Positions 1-5,730 of a DNA stretch of 5,730 nucleotides are shown here, in pieces; the stretch's first letter is position 1, and each line of letters starts with the position of its first letter. The stretch comes from an uncultured Ruminococcus sp. (GTDB taxonomy: Bacteria; Bacillota; Clostridia; Oscillospirales; Acutalibacteraceae), in NCBI GenBank assembly GCA_902803035.1, contig CADCON010000241.1, forward strand, positions 1 through 5,730, given 5' to 3'. The translations under genes and the position numbers were made by a program. Under the pieces are notes generated by a model. It worked only from the letters and a program-made list of their open reading frames with translations. It did no database searches and was not told the origin of the DNA.

Positions 1-291
1 CGCGCCGAAGCCCCCGGAAATCCGGTATACTGCGGCGGAGAAGGGGATGCTTCCATAGACGGCCCGGAGAATGAATGGTACGGAGAAGGAGCGGACGGAG
101 AGGAACGCGCCGAAGCCCCCGGAAATCCGGCATACTGCGGCGGAGAAGGGGATGCTTCCATAGACGGGCAGGAGAATGAATGGTACGGAGAAGGAGCGGA
201 CGAAGAGGAACGCGCCGAAGCCCCCGGGAATCCGGCATACTGCGGCGGAGAAGGCGATACTTCCATAGACGGTGCCGGAGACGAAAAATAC
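1..291 (+). repeat. In-frame 105-bp tandem repeat encoding an acidic 35-residue unit
   Basis: Units begin at 1, 106 and 211, each opening with CGCGCCGAAGCCCCC. Units 1 and 2 differ at only 4 of 105 positions by eye (26, 63, 65 and 98 in unit 1). Unit 3 matches for its first 60 bases with 3 changes, then decays until about 291. The period is a multiple of three, so the frame is kept. Each unit reads RAEAPGNP-x-YCGGEGD and then an ENEWYGEGAD-EEE tail, rich in Glu, Asp and Gly with one Cys. The array reaches the left edge at a unit boundary and probably continues upstream. A flexible, acidic, copy-number-variable linker is the likely role; no enzymatic motif is seen. Confidence 0.95.
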
Positions 292-3200
292 GCGGAGCAA
301 TACGAGATTTCGCCCACGGAGCTTCCGCCGGCAGATCTATACAGGCAGATGCTGGCGGAGGGAAAAATCTATTGTGCGACGGCTTACCTGCGATCCATGT
401 CACTTTACAGCGAGGAAGCGCGCACACTGTGCCGCCAGCTCGCCTACGCCGTCAACGACCCGATGGAGAAGTGCCGGTACACCTCCGCCGTGCTGATGGA
501 TGTGTATTACGGGGCAGCCGGCTGCTGTGACGAAGCCATGCTGATTTCCGCGTTGCTGCGCTGCTTTTTCACCAATCATATCAGGTTTGATTTCAGTATG
601 CAGCAGCTTCACTCCATGACGAGGGAAAGTCCTGTGCTCAAAGAAAATCCGAACCTGCAGTCATTCGTCTACCGCATTTTCTCCTTCAAGAATCAATTCA
701 ATTTCGGCATCGACAAATTCGCCGATTACCACATCCGTGACGAAGCGGTCCGGGAGAGGAAGATCGCGGAGCTGGCGTCACTCGGAAAGCAGTATTACGC
801 GAGCTTCATCGAGGATCCGGTGGTGGAGAAAAAATCGCTCAAGCGGCTGCTTGAAACCCTGAAGATGATTTTTGCCCGGGAGGGAGATATCGCGCAGTAC
901 CTGACCGTTGTCATCCGGAACGATGTGGACTGCATTGACCTGATGAAGGAATTCCTCGCCCAGACCTTCATCAGGGATGAAGCGGACATTCACGCCGACA
1001 ATATCGATTCAGGCAAGCTGGACGCTTTCATCGATTACTACTGGAAAGCGTCGGAGGAGCGCGTGCAATACAAGCGCAAATCCTCCAAGCTGGTCAGCGC
1101 GCTGCGCTCCAATCTTCAGAATAAGCTGAGGAAGATCGTGCGCCTGCTCTGTGACTGGTACGTACTGACCGACAGCTATGCCGCGCCGGAAGCGGACGAA
1201 TGCACCATTGAATACAAAAAGCTGCGCCAGGGGCTGATTGCGGACGCGAAGGAGGCGGTCGGCAGCCTGGGCGTGTCCGGAACGGTCGGACAGCCGGGAA
1301 AGACCGTGCTGATCTTCACGCTGAATGAGCTGATCGACAAGCTCACCGGCGATTATGACGACGATAGCAACCGGTATTTCTATGTCGAATTCATGCGGAA
1401 TCAGCACGTCTTTCTGGACAGCGACTGGTGCCCGGTGCTCAACCCGCCGATCATCGGACTGGAGGGCGGCGAAGGGTGGAACCGCGTGCTGCGCCATTTC
1501 AATGAACCGGCCGGTACGTGGGACGATCGTATGTCGCAGATCACCAAGAATGACGACGACATCGGCACGGCCATGCAGATCAAGGAATATGCCCGGTATA
1601 TCAAATATCAGTTTTCCGAAAGTCAGGAGAACTGGAATGCGGAGGGCGAACTGAAGCAGGCGGAGGTGCGGGCGCAGAAGCGTCTGGAGAAATTCATCGG
1701 GGATCTGGAGCTGGCCCAGAGCTACGGGCAACTGGATGATTCCGGCGATGACACCAAGGAAAAGATCCTGCGCAGCGTCGATTACTGGTACGGGGTCTGC
1801 CGCGCTTACAGGAATTACGGATTCTTCGCCCGCATTGCGGATGCTTTCATGCGGCAGATTGCCAATTCCTCAAGATCCATGGGCGAAAAGATCCGGAAAG
1901 AGCTGAACGAATGCCTGACAGCCGGCGAACACACCGCGGAAGAATTGTCTTTTGCCGAAAGAATCAGCCGGATGATCGACGACAAGAATTACACTGTCGC
2001 GGAGGATATGCTCAGACGGCTGACGAACGGCGAAACGGACAACAGCTTCTCGATCACGGAGAAGGACTATCTGGCGGACTTTTTCCGCAACTATGATATG
2101 CTTTACCGGGCGGTCAGCGACACGGGAAGAAGCATCCGCACCTTCGCCGGAACCAACAAAGCGGAGAAGGGCGGCAACAGGATCATCGAATCATGGCCGG
2201 CCGGCGTCCTTTCTCTCAATCCGGAGAGGATTTCGCGTTTTCTGACCTCCGTGGGCTTCTCGGTGCGCGAAGTGACCGCCCAGAGTGACCCGGTGAGAAA
2301 AATCTTTACAGTGAAGCTCCAGAATCCCGGCAAGGGACGCAGCTACAAGCACCCTGTTCCCGCCTTTGGTTCCGGCGCGGAGGACAAAGCGTTCCGCGTG
2401 GTCTGTCTTTTCGGGCGGTTTAACGCGGACAGCCTGATCAGGCTTTTCATGAGTCTTGGCAATTCCATGCACACGCTGGTGCTGCTGGATTTTGCGCTGA
2501 CGGTGGGGGAACGCCGCTCACTGGCGCGCAATACCAAAATATCGATGCACGAAGCGGTATTTGCGGTCATTGACAGAGTGGTGATCCGGTATCTTGCCAA
2601 CAATTACGAGGAATACTCCGTCAATCAGATGCTGATGGCGGTCATCATGCCGTTTACATACTATCAGCCCTACGTGACCAAGTCGGCCGATCCCATCTCG
2701 CCGGAGCTTTTCATCGGCAGGAAGGACGAGCTGAGCAAGATCAAGGACGTCAGGGGCGTCAATATCGTCTACGGCGGCAGACAACTGGGCAAATCCGCCC
2801 TGCTGAGCATGGCGAAGAACAGCATCAATTTCAATGAGCGCGGCGACAGGGCGGTGCTGGTGGACATCAAGGGACTGGGCGTCAGGGAAGCGGCGCGCAA
2901 GGTATCGCAGGCGTTGTCGGATGAGAAATTCTTTGACAGGGATGTTGAAACCGACAGTTGGAATGAGTTGGCCCGCGAGATCAGGCGCAGGCTTCTTTCG
3001 GACACGCCGACGCCCATTCCGTACTTCCTGCTGCTGATGGACGAAGCGGACAGATTCATCGAGAGCTGTGCGGACGTAGGCTTTGAGCCGCTCGACGAAC
3101 TGAAGTCGATCAACACCATCGGCGCGGAACGCTTCAAATTTGTGATTGCGGGTCTGAGGAATATTGCGCGTTTCAAGAGCGAGCTGGCCCGCCGGGACAA

Positions 3201-3840
3201 TGTCGCGCTTCCGCAGCTTTCATGGCTGACGGTCAAGCCCTTCAATTACGCGGAAGGGCGGGAGCTGCTGGAGATACCGCTGTATTATCTGGGAATGCGT
3301 TTTCCGACAGCGAAGGACAATCTGGTGAGCATGATACTGGCCAAGACCAACTACTTTCCGGGACTGATACACCTTTACTGCGCCAAGCTACTGGAATCCA
3401 TGAAGCAGAGCAACTACGCGGGCTATTCCGACAGCAGCACGCCGCCCTACGAGATTCAGGAGAAGCACATCAAGACGGTGCTGGTGGACCCCGATTTCCA
3501 GCACGACATCACCGAAAAATTCATGATCACGCTGAAAGTGGACGAGGACTGCTACTACCACATCATCGCGCTGCTGATTGCCTATCTCTACACGGAGGAA
3601 AGCGGAAAGAACGGCTATTCAGCGGAGGACGTGATGGATCTGGCGGAAACCTTTGAGCTGAGGAAGATAACCGACCTGAGCGTCGAGCAGGTAGAAGCCC
3701 TGATGGAGGAAATGAAGGAGATGAATATCCTCCGCGCGACGTCCGCGGGGAACTATCTGTTTGCCCGGTACAGCTTCTTCCGCATGATCGGAACCCGCGA
3801 GGAAATCAATCAGACGATCATGGAGTATATGGAGGGATGA
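1..3840 (+). CDS. Giant STAND/AAA-like P-loop ATPase, 5'-truncated by window edge
   Basis: The frame is open from the first base to TGA at 3838-3840 (1279 residues visible). The first in-frame Met (349) has no ribosome binding site and lies inside the protein, so the true start is upstream. Numbering from base 1: residues 1-97 are acidic 35-residue repeats; about 117-790 is mostly helical and unassigned; 800-898 looks alpha/beta (strands VVCLFG, TLVLLDF, AVFAVIDRVVI). The ATPase follows: LFIGRKDEL entry motif (903-911), Walker A GGRQLGKS (925-932, Lys931), Walker B LLLMDEAD (1010-1017, Asp1014/Glu1015), sensor-like strand FKFVIAGLRN (1045-1054), a VKPFNYAEGRELL lid and TNYFPGLIHLYC (from 1116), as in STAND/archaeal-type ATPases. 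Residues from about 1187 to the end suggest a winged helix. All catalytic residues look intact. The known role of such ATPases is as nucleotide-dependent switches; a sensor role with the HEPN partner downstream is inferred. The middle domains are unrecognised. Confidence 0.9.
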   Translation, partial: RAEAPGNPVYCGGEGDASIDGPENEWYGEGADGEERAEAPGNPAYCGGEGDASIDGQENEWYGEGADEEERAEAPGNPAYCGGEGDTSIDGAGDEKYAEQYEISPTELPPADLYRQMLAEGKIYCATAYLRSMSLYSEEARTLCRQLAYAVNDPMEKCRYTSAVLMDVYYGAAGCCDEAMLISALLRCFFTNHIRFDFSMQQLHSMTRESPVLKENPNLQSFVYRIFSFKNQFNFGIDKFADYHIRDEAVRERKIAELASLGKQYYASFIEDPVVEKKSLKRLLETLKMIFAREGDIAQYLTVVIRNDVDCIDLMKEFLAQTFIRDEADIHADNIDSGKLDAFIDYYWKASEERVQYKRKSSKLVSALRSNLQNKLRKIVRLLCDWYVLTDSYAAPEADECTIEYKKLRQGLIADAKEAVGSLGVSGTVGQPGKTVLIFTLNELIDKLTGDYDDDSNRYFYVEFMRNQHVFLDSDWCPVLNPPIIGLEGGEGWNRVLRHFNEPAGTWDDRMSQITKNDDDIGTAMQIKEYARYIKYQFSESQENWNAEGELKQAEVRAQKRLEKFIGDLELAQSYGQLDDSGDDTKEKILRSVDYWYGVCRAYRNYGFFARIADAFMRQIANSSRSMGEKIRKELNECLTAGEHTAEELSFAERISRMIDDKNYTVAEDMLRRLTNGETDNSFSITEKDYLADFFRNYDMLYRAVSDTGRSIRTFAGTNKAEKGGNRIIESWPAGVLSLNPERISRFLTSVGFSVREVTAQSDPVRKIFTVKLQNPGKGRSYKHPVPAFGSGAEDKAFRVVCLFGRFNADSLIRLFMSLGNSMHTLVLLDFALTVGERRSLARNTKISMHEAVFAVIDRVVIRYLANNYEEYSVNQMLMAVIMPFTYYQPYVTKSADPISPELFIGRKDELSKIKDVRGVNIVYGGRQLGKSALLSMAKNSINFNERGDRAVLVDIKGLGVREAARKVSQALSDEKFFDRDVETDSWNELAREIRRRLLSDTPTPIPYFLLLMDEADRFIESCADVGFEPLDELKSINTIGAERFKFVIAGLRNIARFKSELARRDNVALPQLSWLTVKPFNYAEGRELLEIPLYYLGMRFPTAKDNLVSMILAKTNYFPGLIHLYCAKLLESMKQSNYAGYSDSSTPPYEIQEKHIKTVLVDPDFQHDITEKFMITLKVDEDCYYHIIALLIAYLYTEESGKNGYSAEDVMDLAETFELRKITDLSVEQVEALMEEMKEMNILRATSAGNYLFARYSFFRMIGTREEINQTIMEYMEG
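3831..3835 (+). promoter_or_regulatory. Ribosome binding site of the HEPN gene, inside the ATPase gene end
   Basis: GGAGG lies 8 bases before the ATG at 3844 and overlaps the last codons of the ATPase gene. Its position supports this start and suggests translational coupling of the two genes. Confidence 0.8.
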
Positions 3841-3843
3841 CGA

Positions 3844-4917
3844 ATGGAACAGGTCTGGTGGAAACAGATAACCAACGCGGCGAATTTCATTCAGTCCATT
3901 GTCTGCCGGCTGATCGCTCAGAAGAGCGTCGCGCTTCTCCTTCCCGAGGGAATGCCGTGGAAAGACGCCTTTGAAAACGTGGTGATCGAGAAGGTCACGC
4001 CGGAGGATTCCCAGCGGATATTCGACGTGATGGAATCCCCGGCCGGCGATGTGGGAAAATTCATGCTGGAGCGTTATTGCGACGAGGACAAGCGGAGCGA
4101 GTACCGCTCCTGCGTGACGCAGGCGGCATTTCTCGCCGGCAGGGATGACATTCCGCTCAATGACCGTTTTGTCTGGGTCAAGGGCATCAAGGCACGGACA
4201 ATGGGCGAATGGCTGGCGTTTGTGTCAGATTACAGGGCGAATCTTCCCAAAGGCAGGCCGCCGGCTGTCTTCATTCTGGAAACCAGCGAAAGCGACGCCG
4301 TCCGGCCGACCAAAGGGATTGACATCATTTCGTTTGACAGTTCGATCAGCCCCTTTGACGCATATACCTTCTGTATGCTGGCGATATCGCCGCTCCGCAT
4401 GAAGGACGAATTAAAGACGTACTGCGCGGAAATCACCTCGCAGCTCTGCGGCAGAGATGTGGAGCTGTGCGCTCTATGTCTCGGATTCGGCAAGGATTTC
4501 TTCGCGCAGCCGGCGGATTTTGTGACCAGGATCAATGAAAGCGTCCGGAGTACGGGGGAGCCGTTCCGGTTGGATCTCTCTATGGAAATGATCCGACGGA
4601 GGGTGTGGAAGGCGCAGATCAAGACGCTCTTCCCGCTGATCGAGGACTTCCGGCTCTCCTTTGTCCGACGGCACAGGACACTTGTGGAAAGCGGCCTTCC
4701 GATTACGGGCAGCAACGGCGAGAGGATCACGGTCCCCGAAGAAGCAGGTCTGGGCGAATTGTACCATATGTTCAAGAACGGCGTTTTCGTCACCGTGTCC
4801 GACAGCGAAAAAAACCAGCTCACGCGGTTCCGTGAATGGAGAAACACGCTTGCCCACTGCAGCATTCTGTCCCTGAAGGAAGTGGAAAAGCTGTTGAGCG
4901 AGCAGATACCTGACTGA
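3844..4917 (+). CDS. HEPN-domain protein, putative RNase effector, with nucleotide-binding-like N-terminal half
   Basis: A 357-residue protein whose ATG lies 3 bases after the ATPase stop, with a good ribosome binding site. The C-terminal part (about 245-357) begins with a long basic helix (RRRVWKAQIKTLFPLIEDFR) and carries REWRNTLAH, giving the HEPN signature R-N-x3-H at Arg333 to His338. In HEPN families this Arg and His form the metal-independent RNase site, usually in a dimer. The N-terminal half (about 1-230) has the strand/helix rhythm of a P-loop fold: KSVALLLPEGMPW, RFVWVKGIK, PPAVFILETS and GIDIISFDSS. It has no GxxxxGK[ST] and no acidic Walker B pair, so it cannot hydrolyse NTP in the usual way. 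It may be an inactive STAND-like module that docks on the ATPase. The HEPN call is fairly firm; RNase activity and partnership are inferred. A non-catalytic HEPN scaffold is the main alternative. Confidence 0.85.
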   Translation: MEQVWWKQITNAANFIQSIVCRLIAQKSVALLLPEGMPWKDAFENVVIEKVTPEDSQRIFDVMESPAGDVGKFMLERYCDEDKRSEYRSCVTQAAFLAGRDDIPLNDRFVWVKGIKARTMGEWLAFVSDYRANLPKGRPPAVFILETSESDAVRPTKGIDIISFDSSISPFDAYTFCMLAISPLRMKDELKTYCAEITSQLCGRDVELCALCLGFGKDFFAQPADFVTRINESVRSTGEPFRLDLSMEMIRRRVWKAQIKTLFPLIEDFRLSFVRRHRTLVESGLPITGSNGERITVPEEAGLGELYHMFKNGVFVTVSDSEKNQLTRFREWRNTLAHCSILSLKEVEKLLSEQIPD

Positions 4918-4958
4918 GTATTCCGCGAGAAGCCATACAATATTCCCGCGGCGTATGC

Positions 4959-5007
4959 AAAAAAACATGACCTCCCGTGAGCCTGAAAGCGTCAGCGGGA
5001 GGTCATG
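4959..5007 (-). terminator. Intrinsic terminator of the phage lysis operon
   Basis: A perfect 12-bp inverted repeat pairs 4966-4977 (CATGACCTCCCG) with 4996-5007. The 18-base interior can pair further (4978-4980 with 4992-4994, 4981-4982 with 4989-4990). On the - strand the hairpin is followed at once by seven T (A-run at 4959-4965), the classical intrinsic terminator layout, 85 bases past the holin stop. On the + strand the hairpin is followed only by TTGATATC, so it may stop the ATPase/HEPN transcript less efficiently. No other + strand terminator is visible before the converging genes. Confidence 0.88.
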
Positions 5008-5040
5008 TTGATATCAGTTTGAAAGCCGCGCCGAAAGATC

Positions 5041-5073
5041 ATTCTCTCCACCCGCCTTTCTCGGAGAGGGAAT
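5041..5073. other. Small inverted repeat between holin stop and terminator
   Basis: ATTCTCTCC at 5041-5049 can pair with 5063-5073 (GGAGAG, two unpaired G, then AAT) across a 13-base loop. There is no T-run on either side, so it is not a second intrinsic terminator. It could stabilise the 3' end of the lysis transcript or be chance; I cannot decide. Confidence 0.3.
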
Positions 5074-5091
5074 GAATGACGAAAGAGCGTA

Positions 5092-5289
5092 TTATTCGCC
5101 GCGCCCGGCGTCGACCATGCCCTCGCCAAGAATGTAGGCGATGAGCGTGCCGCCGGACATAATGAGGGCGGTGACCTGGGTGGCGGTGGCGTCGGCAATG
5201 CCGAACGCTATCAGCACAGGCGCGGCGAATCCGGCGACCGCCGCCCAGAATTTCCGGCTGGAGAGCTTGCGTTTCCAATCAGTTTTCAA
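5092..5289 (-). CDS. Phage holin-like small membrane protein (TTG start)
   Basis: A 65-residue protein. The frame is open further upstream, but the TTG at 5289-5287 is preferred: AAAAAGGAG ends 9 bases before it, and translation from there gives a compact protein opening MKTDWKRKLSSRKFW. The upstream frame only reads out-of-frame coding of the previous gene. A basic amphipathic N-terminus (1-13) is followed by two hydrophobic segments, about 14-32 and 39-55, and the tail YILGEGMVDAGRGE. The W-K-x-R-L-x-x-x-x-F-W opening recalls short two-helix holins of Gram-positive phages. Such proteins accumulate in the cytoplasmic membrane and open it to release endolysin. It is the last gene of the cassette before the terminator. 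The holin family is judged from memory of the pattern; a non-lytic phage membrane protein is possible. Confidence 0.8.
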   Translation of the reverse strand: MKTDWKRKLSSRKFWAAVAGFAAPVLIAFGIADATATQVTALIMSGGTLIAYILGEGMVDAGRGE

Positions 5290-5298
5290 TTTGGCATT

Positions 5299-5303
5299 CT
5301 CCT
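5299..5303 (-). promoter_or_regulatory. Ribosome binding site that fixes the holin TTG start
   Basis: AGGAG within AAAAAGGAG (5307-5299 on the - strand), 9 bases before TTG at 5289. It begins within the stop codon of the upstream 110-residue gene (TAA at 5308-5306), so the two genes are packed tightly. An ATG at 5297 is also close but opens only a three-codon frame. Confidence 0.8.
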
Positions 5304-5305
5304 TT

Positions 5306-5638
5306 TTACCCGTTGTACCCATTGTACCCGTTGTACCCGTTGGGTCGGATGTCGAGCTTGTCGACCGCCCGCATGATTCTGTCGCCCGAACCATCGCCCC
5401 CCAGTTCTTTGTAAGGGGAGTACATATACTGGTGAAAGTCTTCGTACTCATCGTGCGTGATCCAGCCTCTTTCGATATACTTCATACCGAGAGAAACGAT
5501 TCTGTCGTGGGCGAGTCCCAGAAGCATTCGTGTGCGGGCGTCGTTGCGTTCGGATTTTTTCATGATGAAGGTCCAGAGTCCGGACGACGCGAGGACGGAG
5601 CTGAACACCGTGACAATGATCTGCCAGACAGGTTCCAT
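5306..5638 (-). CDS. Phage lysis-module membrane protein, one TM helix, GYNG-repeat tail
   Basis: A 110-residue protein. Residues 4-26 form one hydrophobic helix (opening MEPVWQIIVTVFSSVLASSG), followed by a basic stretch (KKSERNDARTR) and a soluble helical domain containing DRIVSLGMKYIERGWITHDE and YMYSPYKELGGDGSGDRIMR. The C-terminus is a run of NGY units (GYNGYNGYNG) encoded by a 9-bp tandem repeat. The ATG at 5638-5636 lies one base after the TGA of the upstream peptidoglycan-binding gene, and the G-rich sequence before it is only a fair ribosome binding site, so coupled translation is likely. The layout of membrane anchor plus cytoplasmic domain beside a holin and endolysin suggests a lysis accessory or second holin, as seen in phages of Gram-positive hosts. 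The precise function is unknown. Confidence 0.82.
   Translation of the reverse strand: MEPVWQIIVTVFSSVLASSGLWTFIMKKSERNDARTRMLLGLAHDRIVSLGMKYIERGWITHDEYEDFHQYMYSPYKELGGDGSGDRIMRAVDKLDIRPNGYNGYNGYNG
5308..5342 (-). repeat. 9-bp tandem repeat encoding the NGY tail
   Basis: Nearly four units of ACCCGTTGT on the + strand (starting 5308, 5317, 5326, 5335), with one A-for-G change in the second. On the - strand they encode N-G-Y steps at the very end of the 110-residue protein and run up to its stop codon. Unit gain or loss would keep the frame. Confidence 0.92.
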
Positions 5639-5639
5639 C

Positions 5640-5730
5640 TCACCCCACCGCCTTCTTCAATGCCGCCCGTGTCTTGGGGCCCACAATGCCGTCAATTTCC
5701 AGCTTATGCTTCCGCTGGAATTTCAGCACA
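5640..5730 (-). CDS. C-terminal end of a peptidoglycan-binding protein, probably endolysin (partial)
   Basis: Only the last 29 codons plus TGA (5642-5640) are in the window; the gene continues beyond the right edge. The visible tail has F-Q-R-K-H-K-L, then I-D-G-I-V-G-P-K-T-R-A-A-L, which matches the second half of a PG_binding_1 domain (the D-G-x-x-G-P-x-T motif). In phages this domain usually sits at the C-terminus of an amidase, muramidase or peptidase and anchors it to the cell wall. Its place directly upstream of two small membrane proteins supports an endolysin. The catalytic domain is outside the window, so the enzyme type cannot be stated; a cell-wall hydrolase of the host is less likely. 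Confidence 0.8.
   Translation of the reverse strand, partial: VLKFQRKHKLEIDGIVGPKTRAALKKAVG

Noticed and set aside
1..291. The repeated units as a CRISPR array
   Set aside because: Units are directly adjacent with no unique spacers, and the whole array is in-frame coding sequence.
180..530. Arg-rich frame through the repeat region on the + strand
   Set aside because: It arises because the 105-bp period keeps every frame open, overlaps the ATPase frame, and has the Arg-rich composition of a shadow frame.
1009..1731. Long 240-residue frame on the - strand inside the ATPase gene
   Set aside because: Antisense shadow of a GC-rich gene; no ribosome binding site, and the ATPase frame it covers is continuous and protein-like.
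349..3840. Reading the ATPase as a complete gene starting at Met 349
   Set aside because: The same frame is open to base 1 with clear protein-level repeats, and no ribosome binding site precedes 349. It is an internal Met.
4923..4951. CCGCG...CGCGG inverted repeat after the HEPN stop as a + strand terminator
   Set aside because: Only 5 bp of stem with a 19-base loop and no T-run; too weak.
4230..4968. Two - strand frames (236 and 164 residues) over the HEPN gene
   Set aside because: Both overlap the supported HEPN gene on the other strand and lack protein-like features.

Overview
The window holds two converging modules. The left and larger one (positions 1 to 4917, + strand) is a two-gene operon. 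It consists of a very large P-loop ATPase that enters already open from the left edge, followed 3 bases later by a 357-residue protein ending in a HEPN-type ribonuclease motif. The right one (about 4959 to 5730, - strand) is the end of a phage lysis cassette: the last 29 residues of a peptidoglycan-binding protein (probably the endolysin), a small one-helix membrane protein, a two-helix holin-like protein and an intrinsic terminator with a clean T-run.

The organism is most likely a moderately GC-rich Gram-positive, perhaps a gut clostridium (Bacillota). The base composition is clearly GC-leaning, AGGAG-type ribosome binding sites are strong, and the holin and the 110-residue protein look like those of prophages from such hosts. 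This is an inference; no rRNA or marker gene is present.

Region by region: 1 to about 291 is an in-frame 105-bp tandem repeat inside the ATPase gene, encoding an acidic 35-residue unit. About 349 to 2690 encodes a long, mostly helical part of the ATPase with no recognisable family, ending in an alpha/beta-looking stretch. 2700 to 3540 is the ATPase core, with Walker A, Walker B, a sensor-like strand and the helical lid of STAND/archaeal-type ATPases. 3550 to 3840 is a probable winged helix. 3844 to 4917 encodes the HEPN protein, whose N-terminal half resembles a nucleotide-binding fold without catalytic motifs. 4918 to 5091 is intergenic and holds a terminator hairpin and a second small inverted repeat.

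Working hypothesis: the big ATPase senses or switches, and the HEPN protein is the RNA-cutting effector. Together they would form an abortive-infection-like conflict system lying between the lysis genes and the edge of a prophage, where cargo genes often sit. The ATPase and HEPN motifs are visible in the sequence; the joint function is inferred and I cannot match the pair to a named system.
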